Source of the DNA: Amycolatopsis taiwanensis DSM 45107
GTDB taxonomy: Bacteria > Actinomycetota > Actinomycetes > Mycobacteriales > Pseudonocardiaceae
Length of the DNA stretch: 64,000 bases
Assembly (NCBI RefSeq): GCF_000519205.1
Contig: NZ_JAFB01000015.1
Span: 164,875-228,874 of the forward strand
Direction of reading: 5' to 3'
A program made the translations under genes and the position numbers. Shown piece after piece: positions 54,351 through 63,970 of this stretch (position 1 is the stretch's first letter; the number at the start of each line of letters is the position of its first letter). The notes below the pieces were generated by a model. It saw only the letters and a list, made by a program, of their open reading frames with translations. It ran no database searches and had not been told where the DNA came from.

Positions 54351-54560
54351 GCCGTGTCCCCGCCTCAGCCCCCTGCATTCCCGCCTCAGGCGCGCGTGTC
54401 CCCGTCTCAGGCGGCTGAGTTCTCGCTTCAGGCGCGCGTGTCCCCGTCTCCGGCGGCTGAGTTCTCGCTTCAGGCGGCTGAGTTCTCGTTTGAGGCGCGT
54501 GTGTCCCCGCTTCAGGCGTGCGTGTCCCCGTCTCAGGCTGCTGAGTTCCGGTTCCCGGTA
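54351..54560. repeat. Modular tandem array C (ten 21-bp units)
   Basis: Exactly ten 21-bp units. Boxes in order: GTGTCCC, a degenerate CATTCCC, GTGTCCC, GAGTTCT, GTGTCCC, GAGTTCT, GAGTTCT, GTGTCCC, GTGTCCC, GAGTTCC. Most tails are CGnnTCAGGCG. The two box types interchange at a fixed position within the same unit frame. It lies between the coiled-coil and APC permease genes. It is the clearest of the four arrays. Confidence 0.9.
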
Positions 54561-54658
54561 GGCCTTGCTCGCGTTTCGTCTGAAGGACATCGGCCGCTCG
54601 CTCGGCAATAAATGGCCTACATCGGTGTGACGATGGGCTGGTTGGATGGCGATCTGCG

Positions 54659-54687
54659 CCCGCCGTCCGACCAATTTGTCCGGCGGG
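54659..54687 (+). promoter_or_regulatory. Hairpin upstream of the APC permease
   Basis: CCCGCCG (54659-54665) pairs with CGGCGGG (54681-54687) over a 15-nt loop that contains CAATTTG. It lies 38 nt before the permease ATG. Confidence 0.35.
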
Positions 54688-54724
54688 GTGCGGATTTGTC
54701 GGTGAACCGGAACCGGGGAGGCTG

Positions 54725-56359
54725 ATGGATACATCGGTTGGGTCGGCGAATCCGGACTCGCCACGGCTCAAGAGGTCGATTGGTTTCTACGGCCTGATGT
54801 TCGTGTCTCTCGGGTCGATCATCGGTTCGGGTTGGTTGCTCGGCGCGCTGAACGCGGCGACGGTCGCGGGGCCCGCGTCGATTCTGTCCTGGGCGCTGAC
54901 CGCGGTCATCATGATGACGCTCGCGCTAATCCATGCCGAACTCGGCGCCGCATATCCGGTCGCCGGCGGCACGGCGCGATTTCCCCGTATCGCCTTCGGC
55001 GCGCTGGCCGGGTTCGCCGGCGGCTGGGTGGCCTGGTTGCAGGCCGTGGCGCTGGCGCCGATCGAGGTCGAGGCGAGCCTGCAATACCTCGACAACATCG
55101 GTTGGATCAAGGAGCACCTGAACCTCCTTCATCCCGGCAACAACACGCTGACCCTCAGCGGGTTCGCCTGGGCGACCGTGCTGATGGCGGTGTTCACGTT
55201 CGTCAATCTGGTGGGCGTGAAAATGCTGGCGGAAAGCAATTCCGCGACCGTCCTATGGAAGGTGGCGGTGCCGGTACTGACCATCGTCGTGCTGCTTTAC
55301 TTGAGATTCCATCCCGGCAATTTCACCGCGGGCGGCGGTTTCGCACCGGCCGGTGCGCACGGCGTCTTCGCCGCGTTGCCGGTCGGCGTGGTCTTCGCCC
55401 TGCAAGGTTTCGAACAAGCGGTACAGGTAGGCGGCGAGGCGCGCAATCCACAGCGGGATCTCTCCCGCGCGATTCTTACCGCGATGGTCATCGGAACAAT
55501 CGTTTACCTGCTGCTGCAGGTCGCCTTCATCGGTGCGCTCGACCCCGGCAGCGTCGCCGGTGGCTGGTCCAACCCGATCGAGAAGGGCGCCTTCGGCCCG
55601 TATGCCACCTTGGCGATCGTCGCCGGAGCGGCTTGGCTGGCCTACGTCCTTTACGTGGACGCATTCGTCTCTCCCGCGGGTACCGGCCTGCTGTACCTCG
55701 GCACATCGGCCCGGTTGTCCTACGCGCTCGGCAAGGACAAACAGCTGCCCGAGGCACTGGGCAAGCTCAGCATCCGGGGCGTTCCGATGTGGTCGATCCT
55801 GCTCTCGTTCGTGGTCGGCGAGATCGCGTTCCTGCCGTTCCCGAGCTGGCAGTCACTGGTCAGCGTGGTCACCTTGGCGACCGCGATCATGTACGCGTTC
55901 GCCCCCGTTTCCCTGATCGCGCTGCGCCGGCGCGACCCGGACCGGCCGCGTCCCTACCGCACTCCCGCGGCGCACGTGCTCGCTCCCGCCGGGTTCGTCG
56001 CGGCCAACCTGGTCATCTACTGGTCCGGGTTCGACACCACCTGGAAGATCATGGTGGCGATCGTGGCAGGCGTGCTCCTCTTCGCCATCACGTACCTGCG
56101 CCGGCGCCCCGCCGACCGGCCCGAGGTCGCGTGGCGCTCCGCCGTGTGGATCCCGCCTTGGCTGCTCGGCAACCTGCTGATCGGCTACCTCGGCCGGTAC
56201 GGCGCGAGTGGCGAGATCGGGGTGTTGCCGGAATGGGTAGACCTCGCGGTCGTCATCGGGTTCAACCTGGCCATCTTCTACTGGGCGATCACCCAGGCGC
56301 AGCCCGCGCACAAGGTCCACGATGCCGTCGAGGCCGAACGCGTCGAACTACAGGTCTAG
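54725..56359 (+). CDS. APC-superfamily amino acid permease
   Basis: 544-residue transporter with about 12 transmembrane helices. Helix 1 carries the substrate-site motif GSIIGSGWLLG; helix 6 region has ALQGFEQAVQVGGEARNPQRD; later SARLSYALGKDKQLPE is typical of the family. The ATG follows GGGGAGGCTG. Substrate not predictable. Flanked by modular repeat arrays on both sides (54351-54560 and 56361-56432), which start right after its stop. Confidence 0.91.
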   Translation: MDTSVGSANPDSPRLKRSIGFYGLMFVSLGSIIGSGWLLGALNAATVAGPASILSWALTAVIMMTLALIHAELGAAYPVAGGTARFPRIAFGALAGFAGGWVAWLQAVALAPIEVEASLQYLDNIGWIKEHLNLLHPGNNTLTLSGFAWATVLMAVFTFVNLVGVKMLAESNSATVLWKVAVPVLTIVVLLYLRFHPGNFTAGGGFAPAGAHGVFAALPVGVVFALQGFEQAVQVGGEARNPQRDLSRAILTAMVIGTIVYLLLQVAFIGALDPGSVAGGWSNPIEKGAFGPYATLAIVAGAAWLAYVLYVDAFVSPAGTGLLYLGTSARLSYALGKDKQLPEALGKLSIRGVPMWSILLSFVVGEIAFLPFPSWQSLVSVVTLATAIMYAFAPVSLIALRRRDPDRPRPYRTPAAHVLAPAGFVAANLVIYWSGFDTTWKIMVAIVAGVLLFAITYLRRRPADRPEVAWRSAVWIPPWLLGNLLIGYLGRYGASGEIGVLPEWVDLAVVIGFNLAIFYWAITQAQPAHKVHDAVEAERVELQV

Positions 56360-56360
56360 C

Positions 56361-56432
56361 GCCGTGTCCCCGCTTGAGGATGCAGTGTCCCCGGCTCAGC
56401 CAAGCGAGTTCCGGGTCGAATTGCGAGTTGCC
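56361..56432. repeat. Modular tandem array D (degenerate, about four units)
   Basis: Units at 56361 and 56382 carry GTGTCCCC; units at 56404 and 56423 carry GCGAGTT. The first two are 21 bp apart; the later ones are irregular. Same box pair as arrays A-C. The next 250 bp (to 56680) hold no convincing gene. Confidence 0.7.
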
Positions 56433-56680
56433 TGATCATGCGCGCGTCCCTCGACCCGCACGCCGCCGCACAAACCTCCGCGCGAAAGCCCGGTTATCCC
56501 TGCCATGGCGGTAGCTTCGGCTCCATGACCGCCGCGACCTGTTTCGCCAGATCACAGGTATGCACCTTCGGTGCGTCTCCTGCGTAGCCGCTCTGGGAGA
56601 TTTCGACCGTGGCAGCCTAGGGCGCGTGCACCGCGAAGATCACCCCGCAGCCGTCGTCCCGGCCGTCCTCGCCGGTTGTC

Positions 56681-57025
56681 ATGTCGTTCAGCCACGCTTG
56701 GTGCGAAGCCGACGCACCGACCCTGCGACGCTTCTATGCCGAGTTGCTCGGCTGGAACATCGCGGTTGACCAAGACATGGACTATGGCCTGGTTAGCGAC
56801 GGTGAACAGCCACCTGTCGGCGGAATTGGACAGGCCGGCGAAGGCGACCGCCACCCGGCCGGAGTGGTCGCCTGTTTCCCCGTTGCAGACCTCGACGCGG
56901 CGCTTTCCGTCGCGCAGCGCCTGGGCGCAAACATCGCGATCGACCCTTGGGAGATCCCCGGGCTCGGACGGATGGTCGTCGTTACCGACCCCGAAGGCAA
57001 CCGAATCGAGCTAATGTCCTGCTGA
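56681..57025 (+). CDS. VOC-family (glyoxalase-like) protein
   Basis: 114-residue protein with two beta-alpha-beta-beta-beta modules: LRRFYAELLGWNI and DYGLVSD, then VADLDAALSVAQRLGANIAID and VVVTDPEGNRIELM. This is the common fold of glyoxalase, bleomycin-resistance and related metal-dependent proteins. The start has neither a ribosome-binding site nor a -10 at leaderless spacing, and the first beta strand is short (SFSHAWCEADAP), so the 5' end may be eroded. Substrate unknown. Confidence 0.7.
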   Translation: MSFSHAWCEADAPTLRRFYAELLGWNIAVDQDMDYGLVSDGEQPPVGGIGQAGEGDRHPAGVVACFPVADLDAALSVAQRLGANIAIDPWEIPGLGRMVVVTDPEGNRIELMSC

Positions 57026-57076
57026 CTGAACATGCTCGACGAGTCCCCGACGCGGCCTGGGCGGTGCGGCCGGGTT

Positions 57077-57082
57077 TAGCCT
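57077..57082 (+). promoter_or_regulatory. -10 element for a leaderless hypothetical gene
   Basis: TAGCCT, then 6 nt, then GTG at 57089. Confidence 0.4.
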
Positions 57083-57088
57083 CATCGC

Positions 57089-57730
57089 GTGAGCTTCAGC
57101 GCCTACGGTCACCATGTACGTAACCCGACGCTGCCCTACCGGCACCGGGTCTCGGCGCTTCGCTCGTGCGTTCAGCTGTACCGGCCGCTCGGCTTCGAGG
57201 CGACCTTGAGCTTCCTCCGGCAGTTGGCGGGACCGTTCGAACGTGATGGGACCGCACTCCTGCGGGCGCTCGACGCCCTCGCCGCCAGCCGGGCCGGCTG
57301 GCACGCAGAGCTGCGCCGATACGCCGCAGCCCGCCGGGTCGCCAAGGCTCGCGGTCAGCGCAGTCCGCACCCACGTGAGCCGAACCCAAATCAAGGCCCA
57401 CGCTGCTGGTACGGCGCACCCCGCCGGGGAGCCCTCCACGCGTTGGCGTTCTGGCAATGCCGTCGGCTACCCGCTTTGCTGGCCACCGGCGACCCGATCG
57501 CCGCGGAGATCGACGCCTACGTCACCGCATGCCTGCTCGCCGAAGGGGACCTCACGCTCGTCGATCACCACGCTCTGGTCGCTGCGTGTGACACGCTCCG
57601 ACAGCGCATCCACGAAGGACGGAACGCCGACCCCAAACTCTTCCAGAGCGCTCGGCAGTTGCCACTGCTCGCGCACTTCGTCCACGTCGCCGCCAACGCT
57701 CCGGTCGATGGTCTTGCCGGCTCCACCTAA
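57089..57730 (+). CDS. Hypothetical protein
   Basis: 213-residue protein I do not recognise. It is basic and Arg/His-rich in the first half (VSALRSCVQLYRPLGF, then RRYAAARRVAKARGQ), with a Pro/Asn-rich linker near residue 105 and helical Ala/Leu-rich sequence after (DPIAAEIDAYVTACLLAEGDLTLVDHHALVAAC). No membrane helix or signal peptide. TAGCCT 6 nt before the GTG supports it as a real leaderless gene. A hairpin follows its stop; it is convergent with the MBOAT gene. Confidence 0.6.
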   Translation: MSFSAYGHHVRNPTLPYRHRVSALRSCVQLYRPLGFEATLSFLRQLAGPFERDGTALLRALDALAASRAGWHAELRRYAAARRVAKARGQRSPHPREPNPNQGPRCWYGAPRRGALHALAFWQCRRLPALLATGDPIAAEIDAYVTACLLAEGDLTLVDHHALVAACDTLRQRIHEGRNADPKLFQSARQLPLLAHFVHVAANAPVDGLAGST

Positions 57731-57763
57731 CCCCAGCCGAAGCGTATGCCGGAGAATCCGGGA

Positions 57764-57791
57764 GAACCGTCGAGCAGGAAAACGACGGTTC
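57764..57791. terminator. Hairpin between convergent genes
   Basis: GAACCGTCG (57764-57772) pairs perfectly with CGACGGTTC (57783-57791) around a 10-nt A-rich loop, 34 nt past the hypothetical gene and 47 nt past the MBOAT stop. Confidence 0.6.
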
Positions 57792-57837
57792 AGAAACGGT
57801 ATTGATCCGGAACCGGCAGGTAGACTAGATCCGCCGG

Positions 57838-59268
57838 TCAGAATTGGTAATAGAGGAACGGGCTGAAGGTGCCGTTGGCGACGAGGATTGCGGCGTAGGC
57901 CAGGCCGACGGTCATCACGCCGACGCGCAGGCTGATCGCGGGCCGGCTGCGGGAGGACTCGAGCAGAGGTCCGGTCACCGGCTGCGTCGGCAGCAGGACG
58001 ACGAGGAGTGCGGCGAGCAGGATCACGACGCGCTGGTTGGTCAGCGCGCTGTTGACCACGTCGGTCAGCCCGGAGAAGTCCGGCAGGAACATGTGCCCGA
58101 TCATGGTCAGCGCGTGCCCGATGTCGGCGGACTTGAAGAACACCCACCCCAGCACGACGAGCACCAGCGTCAGTGCCCGGCGGGCCAGGCGAGGGAGCCG
58201 CGCGGCCGGGGACAGGTCCAGGTTGAACGCGCGCTCGATGATCAGCAGGGCGCCGTGGTAACAGCCCCACACCAGGAACGTCCAGTTCGCGCCGTGCCAG
58301 AAACCGGTCAGCACGAACACGATGCACAGGTTGCGGTAGGTCTTCGCCGCGCCGAGCCGGTTGCCGCCCAGGGGGATGTACACGTAGTCCCGGAACCAAC
58401 GGGACAGCGACATGTGCCATCGGCGCCAGAACTCGGTGATCGTGACCGACGAGTACGGCCGGGAGAAGTTCTCCGGCAGGCGGAAGCCGAGCATGCGACC
58501 GAGACCGATGGCCATGTCGGAATAGCCGGAGAAGTCGAAAAACAGCTGCAGCGTGTAGCCGACGGCGCCGAGCCAGGCGACGCTGAACGTCATATCCGCC
58601 GGCGGGGTGGCGAAGCAGGCGTCGACCATCGGGCCCAGCGAGTCGGCGATGATCGTCTTCTTGCAGAGGCCGAGGGCGAACCTCGGGAAGCCGGCGGCGA
58701 TGTCGTCGAGGCGGTGCGAACGCTGCTGCGGGAGCTGGTCGGCGATTTCCCGGTAACGCACGATCGGCCCGGCCACCAGTTGCGGGAACATCGCGATGTA
58801 GGTGACGAAGGACACGGGGTTGCGCAGCGGTTTCCGCTCGCCACGGTAGATGTCCACCACGTAGGAAATGTGGTGGAAGGTGAAGAAAGAGATTCCGATG
58901 GGCAGCGCGAGATGCGTAACCGGGAAGTCCCCGCCGAACAGCCGGGCCAGGAAGTCGAGTTGCTGCGTGGCGAACCCGGCGTACTTCCAGATCACCAGGA
59001 TTCCCACATCGAAGCAGAGCACGCCGATCAGCAGGGTCCGCCGCCGCTTGACCGGGGTCGGCCGGTCCGGCTCCAGGACCAGGCCGGCGGCGAAGTTCAC
59101 CACCATGCAAGCCAGGAGCAGCAGGGTGAACGCCCCCGCGCCGCTGGCGTAGAACACCAGGCTGCCGATGCCCACGACCCCGTTGCGCCAGCTGCGCGGC
59201 AACACCAGCACGGCGACCAGCACCGCCGGCAGGAAATACCACAGGAACAGTGGCGAAGCGAAAGACAT
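57838..59268 (-). CDS. MBOAT-family O-acyltransferase (AlgI-like)
   Basis: 476-residue polytopic membrane protein that passes acyl groups across or within the membrane to an extracellular acceptor. Family blocks: LPIGISFFTFHHISYVVD, MFPQLVAGPIVRY, FFDFSGYSDMAIGLGRMLGF, TEFWRRWHMSLSRWFRDYVYIPLGG and the catalytic histidine in LTGFWHGANWTFLVWG. ATG at 59268 starts MSFASPLFLWYFLPAVL and has AGGGGGCC upstream; the frame is open 160 nt further. Likely acts with an AlgX/SGNH partner such as the one at 50209-51519 in modifying a surface polysaccharide. Confidence 0.92.
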   Translation of the reverse strand: MSFASPLFLWYFLPAVLVAVLVLPRSWRNGVVGIGSLVFYASGAGAFTLLLLACMVVNFAAGLVLEPDRPTPVKRRRTLLIGVLCFDVGILVIWKYAGFATQQLDFLARLFGGDFPVTHLALPIGISFFTFHHISYVVDIYRGERKPLRNPVSFVTYIAMFPQLVAGPIVRYREIADQLPQQRSHRLDDIAAGFPRFALGLCKKTIIADSLGPMVDACFATPPADMTFSVAWLGAVGYTLQLFFDFSGYSDMAIGLGRMLGFRLPENFSRPYSSVTITEFWRRWHMSLSRWFRDYVYIPLGGNRLGAAKTYRNLCIVFVLTGFWHGANWTFLVWGCYHGALLIIERAFNLDLSPAARLPRLARRALTLVLVVLGWVFFKSADIGHALTMIGHMFLPDFSGLTDVVNSALTNQRVVILLAALLVVLLPTQPVTGPLLESSRSRPAISLRVGVMTVGLAYAAILVANGTFSPFLYYQF

Positions 59269-59733
59269 CGGTGCGCGGGCCCCCTGTGTTACGGACAAGC
59301 CTGCTGACCTTAACCCAAACGGGCACCGTTCTGAACGCGATGTCAGTAATCGTTGACGAACTCGCTGCGCACAGTTTGATCGGCGATGCCCTGGTCGGCC
59401 CCACCATCCCGGTTGGGCGGCCGTGGCCATCCGGACGGTCGCCGCGGCGTTGGTGGTCCTTCCCGATCAGGTGATGAATTCGAGTTCGTTCTGCGTCAGC
59501 TGACCCGGATATCCGATCCGAGGACGCGCGGCGAAGGCGCTTTCACGCTTGGGGAATCGATCTGCTGTCGAATTGCCAGTTACTGAAACGTCCGGCATCG
59601 GCCGAGGCCAGCGCCGGTGTAACGCAGGCTTCCGCTGTCGGTCTGGCCGTTTTGTCCATACCATCTTCACGGGGACTCCGCCGTTCGGGTTACGGCCGGA
59701 GACGCCGTTTCAGGGGTCGGCGGGAGGGTGGCG
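59269..59733. other. Intergenic region between divergent MBOAT and crp-like genes
   Basis: 465 bp with no convincing gene. It must hold promoters for both directions; I see the MBOAT ribosome-binding site and a 10-bp palindrome GTCAGCTGAC at 59495-59504, but no clear -10/-35 pair. Confidence 0.5.
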
Positions 59734-60393
59734 ATGGCCGGCGATTTCTGGGAAATGTTGAATCAGGCACAGCGCGAGACGGTCCGTGCCGCTGCCCAGG
59801 TGCGCCGGTTCCGCCCGGGTACCGCACTGATGTGCGAGGGCGACCAGGACCGCTCCGTGCTGGTGCTCGTATCCGGGTGGGCCAAGGTCACCACGGCCTG
59901 GCCGGGCGGGCACGAGGTGGTGCTCAACGTGTGCGGGCCGGGCGACATCGTGGGCGAGACCTCGGCGATGGACGGCGCCCCGCGTTCCGGCGCGGTCGTC
60001 GCGGTCGACGTGGTGACCGCGCTGGCCCTTTCCGTCGAGCGGTTCGCCCGCATCATCCGGGCCCACCCCGACATCTCCACGATCGTGTCGCGGGTCATCA
60101 CGGGTCGCCTGCGTGCCGCCGACGCGCGCCGTCGGCAGTTCGCCGAGCTCAGCACGCCCGGCCGGATCGCCGAACTGCTCGCCGAACTCGCCGAGCGCTA
60201 CGGAGTGTCCACTTCGGAGGGTGTGGTGGTGGACCTGCGCATCAGCCAGCAGGACATCGCCGCGATGACCGCGGCGTCCCGGGAGACCGCCGCCCGCACG
60301 CTGCGCACGCTACGCGAGGCGGGCGTGATCAGCACGGCGCGCCGGCGGCTGACCATTCATCGTCCCGACGCGCTCCGCACCTTCAACGCCTGA
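59734..60393 (+). CDS. Crp/Fnr-family transcriptional regulator
   Basis: 219-residue regulator. N-terminal cyclic-nucleotide-binding-type beta barrel (about 15-120: ALMCEGDQDRSVLVLVSGWAKV, VGETSAMDGAPRSG) and a C-terminal winged helix (ISQQDIAAMTAASRETAARTLRTLREAG). The phosphate-binding cassette of true cAMP receptors is only loosely kept, so the effector is uncertain; no Fnr-type cysteines. ATG at 59734 follows GGGAGG. Convergent with rlmB. Confidence 0.9.
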   Translation: MAGDFWEMLNQAQRETVRAAAQVRRFRPGTALMCEGDQDRSVLVLVSGWAKVTTAWPGGHEVVLNVCGPGDIVGETSAMDGAPRSGAVVAVDVVTALALSVERFARIIRAHPDISTIVSRVITGRLRAADARRRQFAELSTPGRIAELLAELAERYGVSTSEGVVVDLRISQQDIAAMTAASRETAARTLRTLREAGVISTARRRLTIHRPDALRTFNA

Positions 60394-60402
60394 GTCGTCG
60401 GT

Positions 60403-60446
60403 GCATGTCCGGCGAACCCGCCGGACATGCGGACGGCGGGTTCGCC
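60403..60446. terminator. Two overlapping hairpins between crp-like gene and rlmB
   Basis: Hairpin 1: GCATGTCCGGC (60403-60413) with 60420-60430. Hairpin 2: GGCGAACCCGCC (60411-60422) with GGCGGGTTCGCC (60435-60446). Both are perfect and share bases, so only one can form at a time. Confidence 0.65.
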
Positions 60447-60479
60447 GCTCCAGGGATCCGGTGGTTCGAGGCCAAGCCC

Positions 60480-61436
60480 TCAAACGCGACCGGCGACCCG
60501 GCGACGGCGGGCCACCTCGGCGAGCAGGACCGCGGCCGCCACCGACGCGTTGAGCGATTCGACGCCCGCTGCCATCGGAATGGACACCGTGACATCGCAG
60601 GTCTCGCGGACCAGCCGGGACAGGCCGCGGCCCTCGGACCCGACCACGATCACCAGCGGGTCCGCCGCGAGGTCGAGGCCGTCGATGTCGATCGAGCCGT
60701 CGGCGTCGAGGCCGGCGATCATGAGACCCTCGTTCGCCCACGCCTTCAGTTGCCGGGTCAGGTTCGTGGCCACGGCGATCGGCAGGCGCGCCGCCGTACC
60801 CGCGCTGGTCCGCCAGGCCACGGCGGTGATCCCGGCGCTGCGCCGCCCCGGGAGCAGCACGCCGTGCGCCCCGAACGCGGCCGCCGACCGAACCACGGCG
60901 CCCAGGTTGCGCGGGTCCGTGACCCCGTCCAATGCGACCAGCAGCGGCGGCTCACCCGAGTCGCGCGCCGTCGCCAGCAGGTCGTCGGGGTGCGCGTACT
61001 CGAACGGCGGCACCTGGAGCCCGAGACCCTGGTGCACCGCCCGGTTGGTCTTGCGGTCCAACTCGTCGCGCGGGATCTCCAGGATCGAGATGCCCCGGTC
61101 CGCCGCCAGCCGCACGGCCTCGGTGACCCGGTCGTCGGCGTCGATGTTCAGCGCGACGTAGAGGGTCGTGCCCGGCACGCCGGCCCGCAGCGCCTCGACG
61201 ACGGGGTTGCGCCCGGCGATCACCTCGGGGCCATCGGCCTTCTTGTCCCTGGCCTGCGCCACCTTGGCGGCGGCCGCGGCGCGGCGCTGGGCCGGATGGC
61301 CCTTGCGCTGCTCCGCACGTGGGGTCGGGCCCTTGCCTTCCAGGCCCTTGCGCCGCTGGCCGCCCGAGCCGACCACGGCGCCCTTCTTCGAGCCGGGCTT
61401 GCGTATCGCGCCCTGGCGTCTGGAATTACCAGCCAT
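60480..61436 (-). CDS. rlmB: 23S rRNA (guanosine-2'-O-)-methyltransferase (TrmH/RlmB type)
   Basis: 318-residue SpoU/TrmH methyltransferase. A basic, Gly/Lys-rich N-terminal extension (about 1-65) precedes the substrate-binding domain ([12 protein letters not shown]) and the knotted SAM domain: [35 protein letters not shown] and [22 protein letters not shown], the three SpoU motifs. ATG 6 nt after the cysS stop; the cysS-rlmB pair is conserved in actinobacteria. Confidence 0.93.
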   Translation of the reverse strand: MAGNSRRQGAIRKPGSKKGAVVGSGGQRRKGLEGKGPTPRAEQRKGHPAQRRAAAAAKVAQARDKKADGPEVIAGRNPVVEALRAGVPGTTLYVALNIDADDRVTEAVRLAADRGISILEIPRDELDRKTNRAVHQGLGLQVPPFEYAHPDDLLATARDSGEPPLLVALDGVTDPRNLGAVVRSAAAFGAHGVLLPGRRSAGITAVAWRTSAGTAARLPIAVATNLTRQLKAWANEGLMIAGLDADGSIDIDGLDLAADPLVIVVGSEGRGLSRLVRETCDVTVSIPMAAGVESLNASVAAAVLLAEVARRRRVAGRV

Positions 61437-61442
61437 CTGAGA

Positions 61443-62831
<1,389 letters not shown>

Positions 62832-62837
62832 TCTGAA

Positions 62838-62843
62838 ATGGTA
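62838..62843 (-). promoter_or_regulatory. -10 element for leaderless cysS
   Basis: TACCAT on the minus strand, then 6 nt, then GTG at 62831. Confidence 0.5.
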
Positions 62844-62949
62844 CGGGCTGGGGTGCGAACTTCTCGGGCGGCACCCGATCGAGCACAGGTCGGCCGCCCG
62901 CCCGGCGCCTTCTCCGTGGGGATCGACCGGATATCCGACCCCGAGCCGG

Positions 62950-63234
62950 GCAAGCGGCGTTCGACCTGCTCACGCCCGGAGTCGGCCGGATGGTGATCTA
63001 CGGGACCACCAGTGGCGAGGCATCCCGGGCCGACCCGCGGCAGGTGTATCACCGTGGCGTGCAGGTCACCGGCTTCTCCTCCACCGCATTGGCCGCGGAG
63101 CGCTCGGCAGCGCTGCGGGACGAGGCGTTCGCCCTGTGTGGCCGCGGTGGGCCTGGCCACTGGAGGAGGCCGCCACGCCGCATCAGGACTTCGAGGAGCG
63201 CACCACGATCGGCAAGAGCATCCTCCTCGCGTGA
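62950..63234 (+). pseudogene. Remnant of a zinc-binding/quinone oxidoreductase
   Basis: One frame reads [20 protein letters not shown] and VQVTGFSSTALAAERS, the C-terminal half of MDR-type alcohol dehydrogenase/quinone oxidoreductases. After about 63138 the homology continues in another frame as PLEEAATPHQDFEERTTIGK and SILLA with a stop at 63232-63234. So the N-terminal half is missing and the rest is frameshifted. It has no start signals. It lies between cysS and the HAD gene on the opposite strand. Confidence 0.75.
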
Positions 63235-63258
63235 CCCGGGTGGCCCCGGAAAACGCGG

Positions 63259-63957
63259 TCAGAAACGGCCTTCTACGCCGATTCCGTGCTCCCGCAGAGC
63301 AGTGAGCAGGCCGTCGGTGCGCTCGACCGTCGGTAGGGGTTCCACCAGGGCGAACCGGCAGCCCAGGGCCCTTGCCCCGCCGTCGGCCTCCTCGCTGTCG
63401 CCGACCATGAGCGCGTTTTCCGGTGCCACGCCCAGCCTCTCCAGCAGCGTCCGGAAGATCGCCGGATCCGGCTTGATGGCCCCTTCCTCGAAGGACAGCA
63501 CGAACTCGTCCACGTAGCCGTCCAGGCCGTGGGCGGCGAACGCCGGCCGGATGTCGAAGGCGATGTTGCTCAGCACGCCGACCTTCAGGCCCTTGCCGGC
63601 CAGACCTTTGAACGCGGCTTCGGCGTCGGGGTAGGGCGTCCATTCGGCCGGGTCGATCACCCGCGCGTACAGCGCCTCGGCCTGCTTCGGCCGCAGCCCG
63701 GACCTCCGCAGAACCTCGAGGTAAACCTTCACGTGCAGGGCGGGATCCAGGTCGCGGTTCTCCCAGGCGTACTGGTACTCCTCGGAAAGCTCCACGACCT
63801 GACCGGAGGGGGCGGTCATCCGGCGAATGATCTCGGTCCGGGCCTCGATGTCGAGGGCGGCCCCGTTGTCGTCGGTGAATTCGGCGAGCCAGCTGGGGTC
63901 TTGCTCCAGCCGGAAGACCGTGCCGGAGAAGTCGAACATCACGGCCTGAATCGTCAC
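63259..63957 (-). CDS. HAD-superfamily hydrolase-like protein
   Basis: 232-residue protein with a HAD fold: motif I MFDFSGTVF, a helical cap (about 20-100), AGKGLKVGVLSNIAF (motif II), KPDPAIF (motif III lysine) and MVGDSEEADGGARALG (motif IV). Motif I has Ser11 where most phosphatases have the second Asp (DxDGT), so the acid/base residue is absent and the activity may differ, as in dehalogenase or phosphonatase lineages. GTG at 63957 is preceded at 7 nt by TAACCT (leaderless). Confidence 0.88.
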   Translation of the reverse strand: MTIQAVMFDFSGTVFRLEQDPSWLAEFTDDNGAALDIEARTEIIRRMTAPSGQVVELSEEYQYAWENRDLDPALHVKVYLEVLRRSGLRPKQAEALYARVIDPAEWTPYPDAEAAFKGLAGKGLKVGVLSNIAFDIRPAFAAHGLDGYVDEFVLSFEEGAIKPDPAIFRTLLERLGVAPENALMVGDSEEADGGARALGCRFALVEPLPTVERTDGLLTALREHGIGVEGRF

Positions 63958-63964
63958 GCCGGTC

Positions 63965-63970
63965 AGGTTA
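63965..63970 (-). promoter_or_regulatory. -10 element for leaderless HAD gene
   Basis: TAACCT on the minus strand, then 7 nt, then GTG at 63957. Confidence 0.4.

Noticed and set aside
54309-54611. A small protein of heptapeptide repeats (ARVSPSQ, AAEFSLQ) from array C
   Set aside because: The frame stays open only because the DNA period is 21. The related array A has a 22-bp period, and no ribosome-binding site or -10 precedes the frame.
59340-59474. Small plus-strand frame starting MSVIVDELAAHSL in the MBOAT-crp gap
   Set aside because: It lacks a ribosome-binding site or -10 and soon becomes Arg/Trp-rich low complexity.
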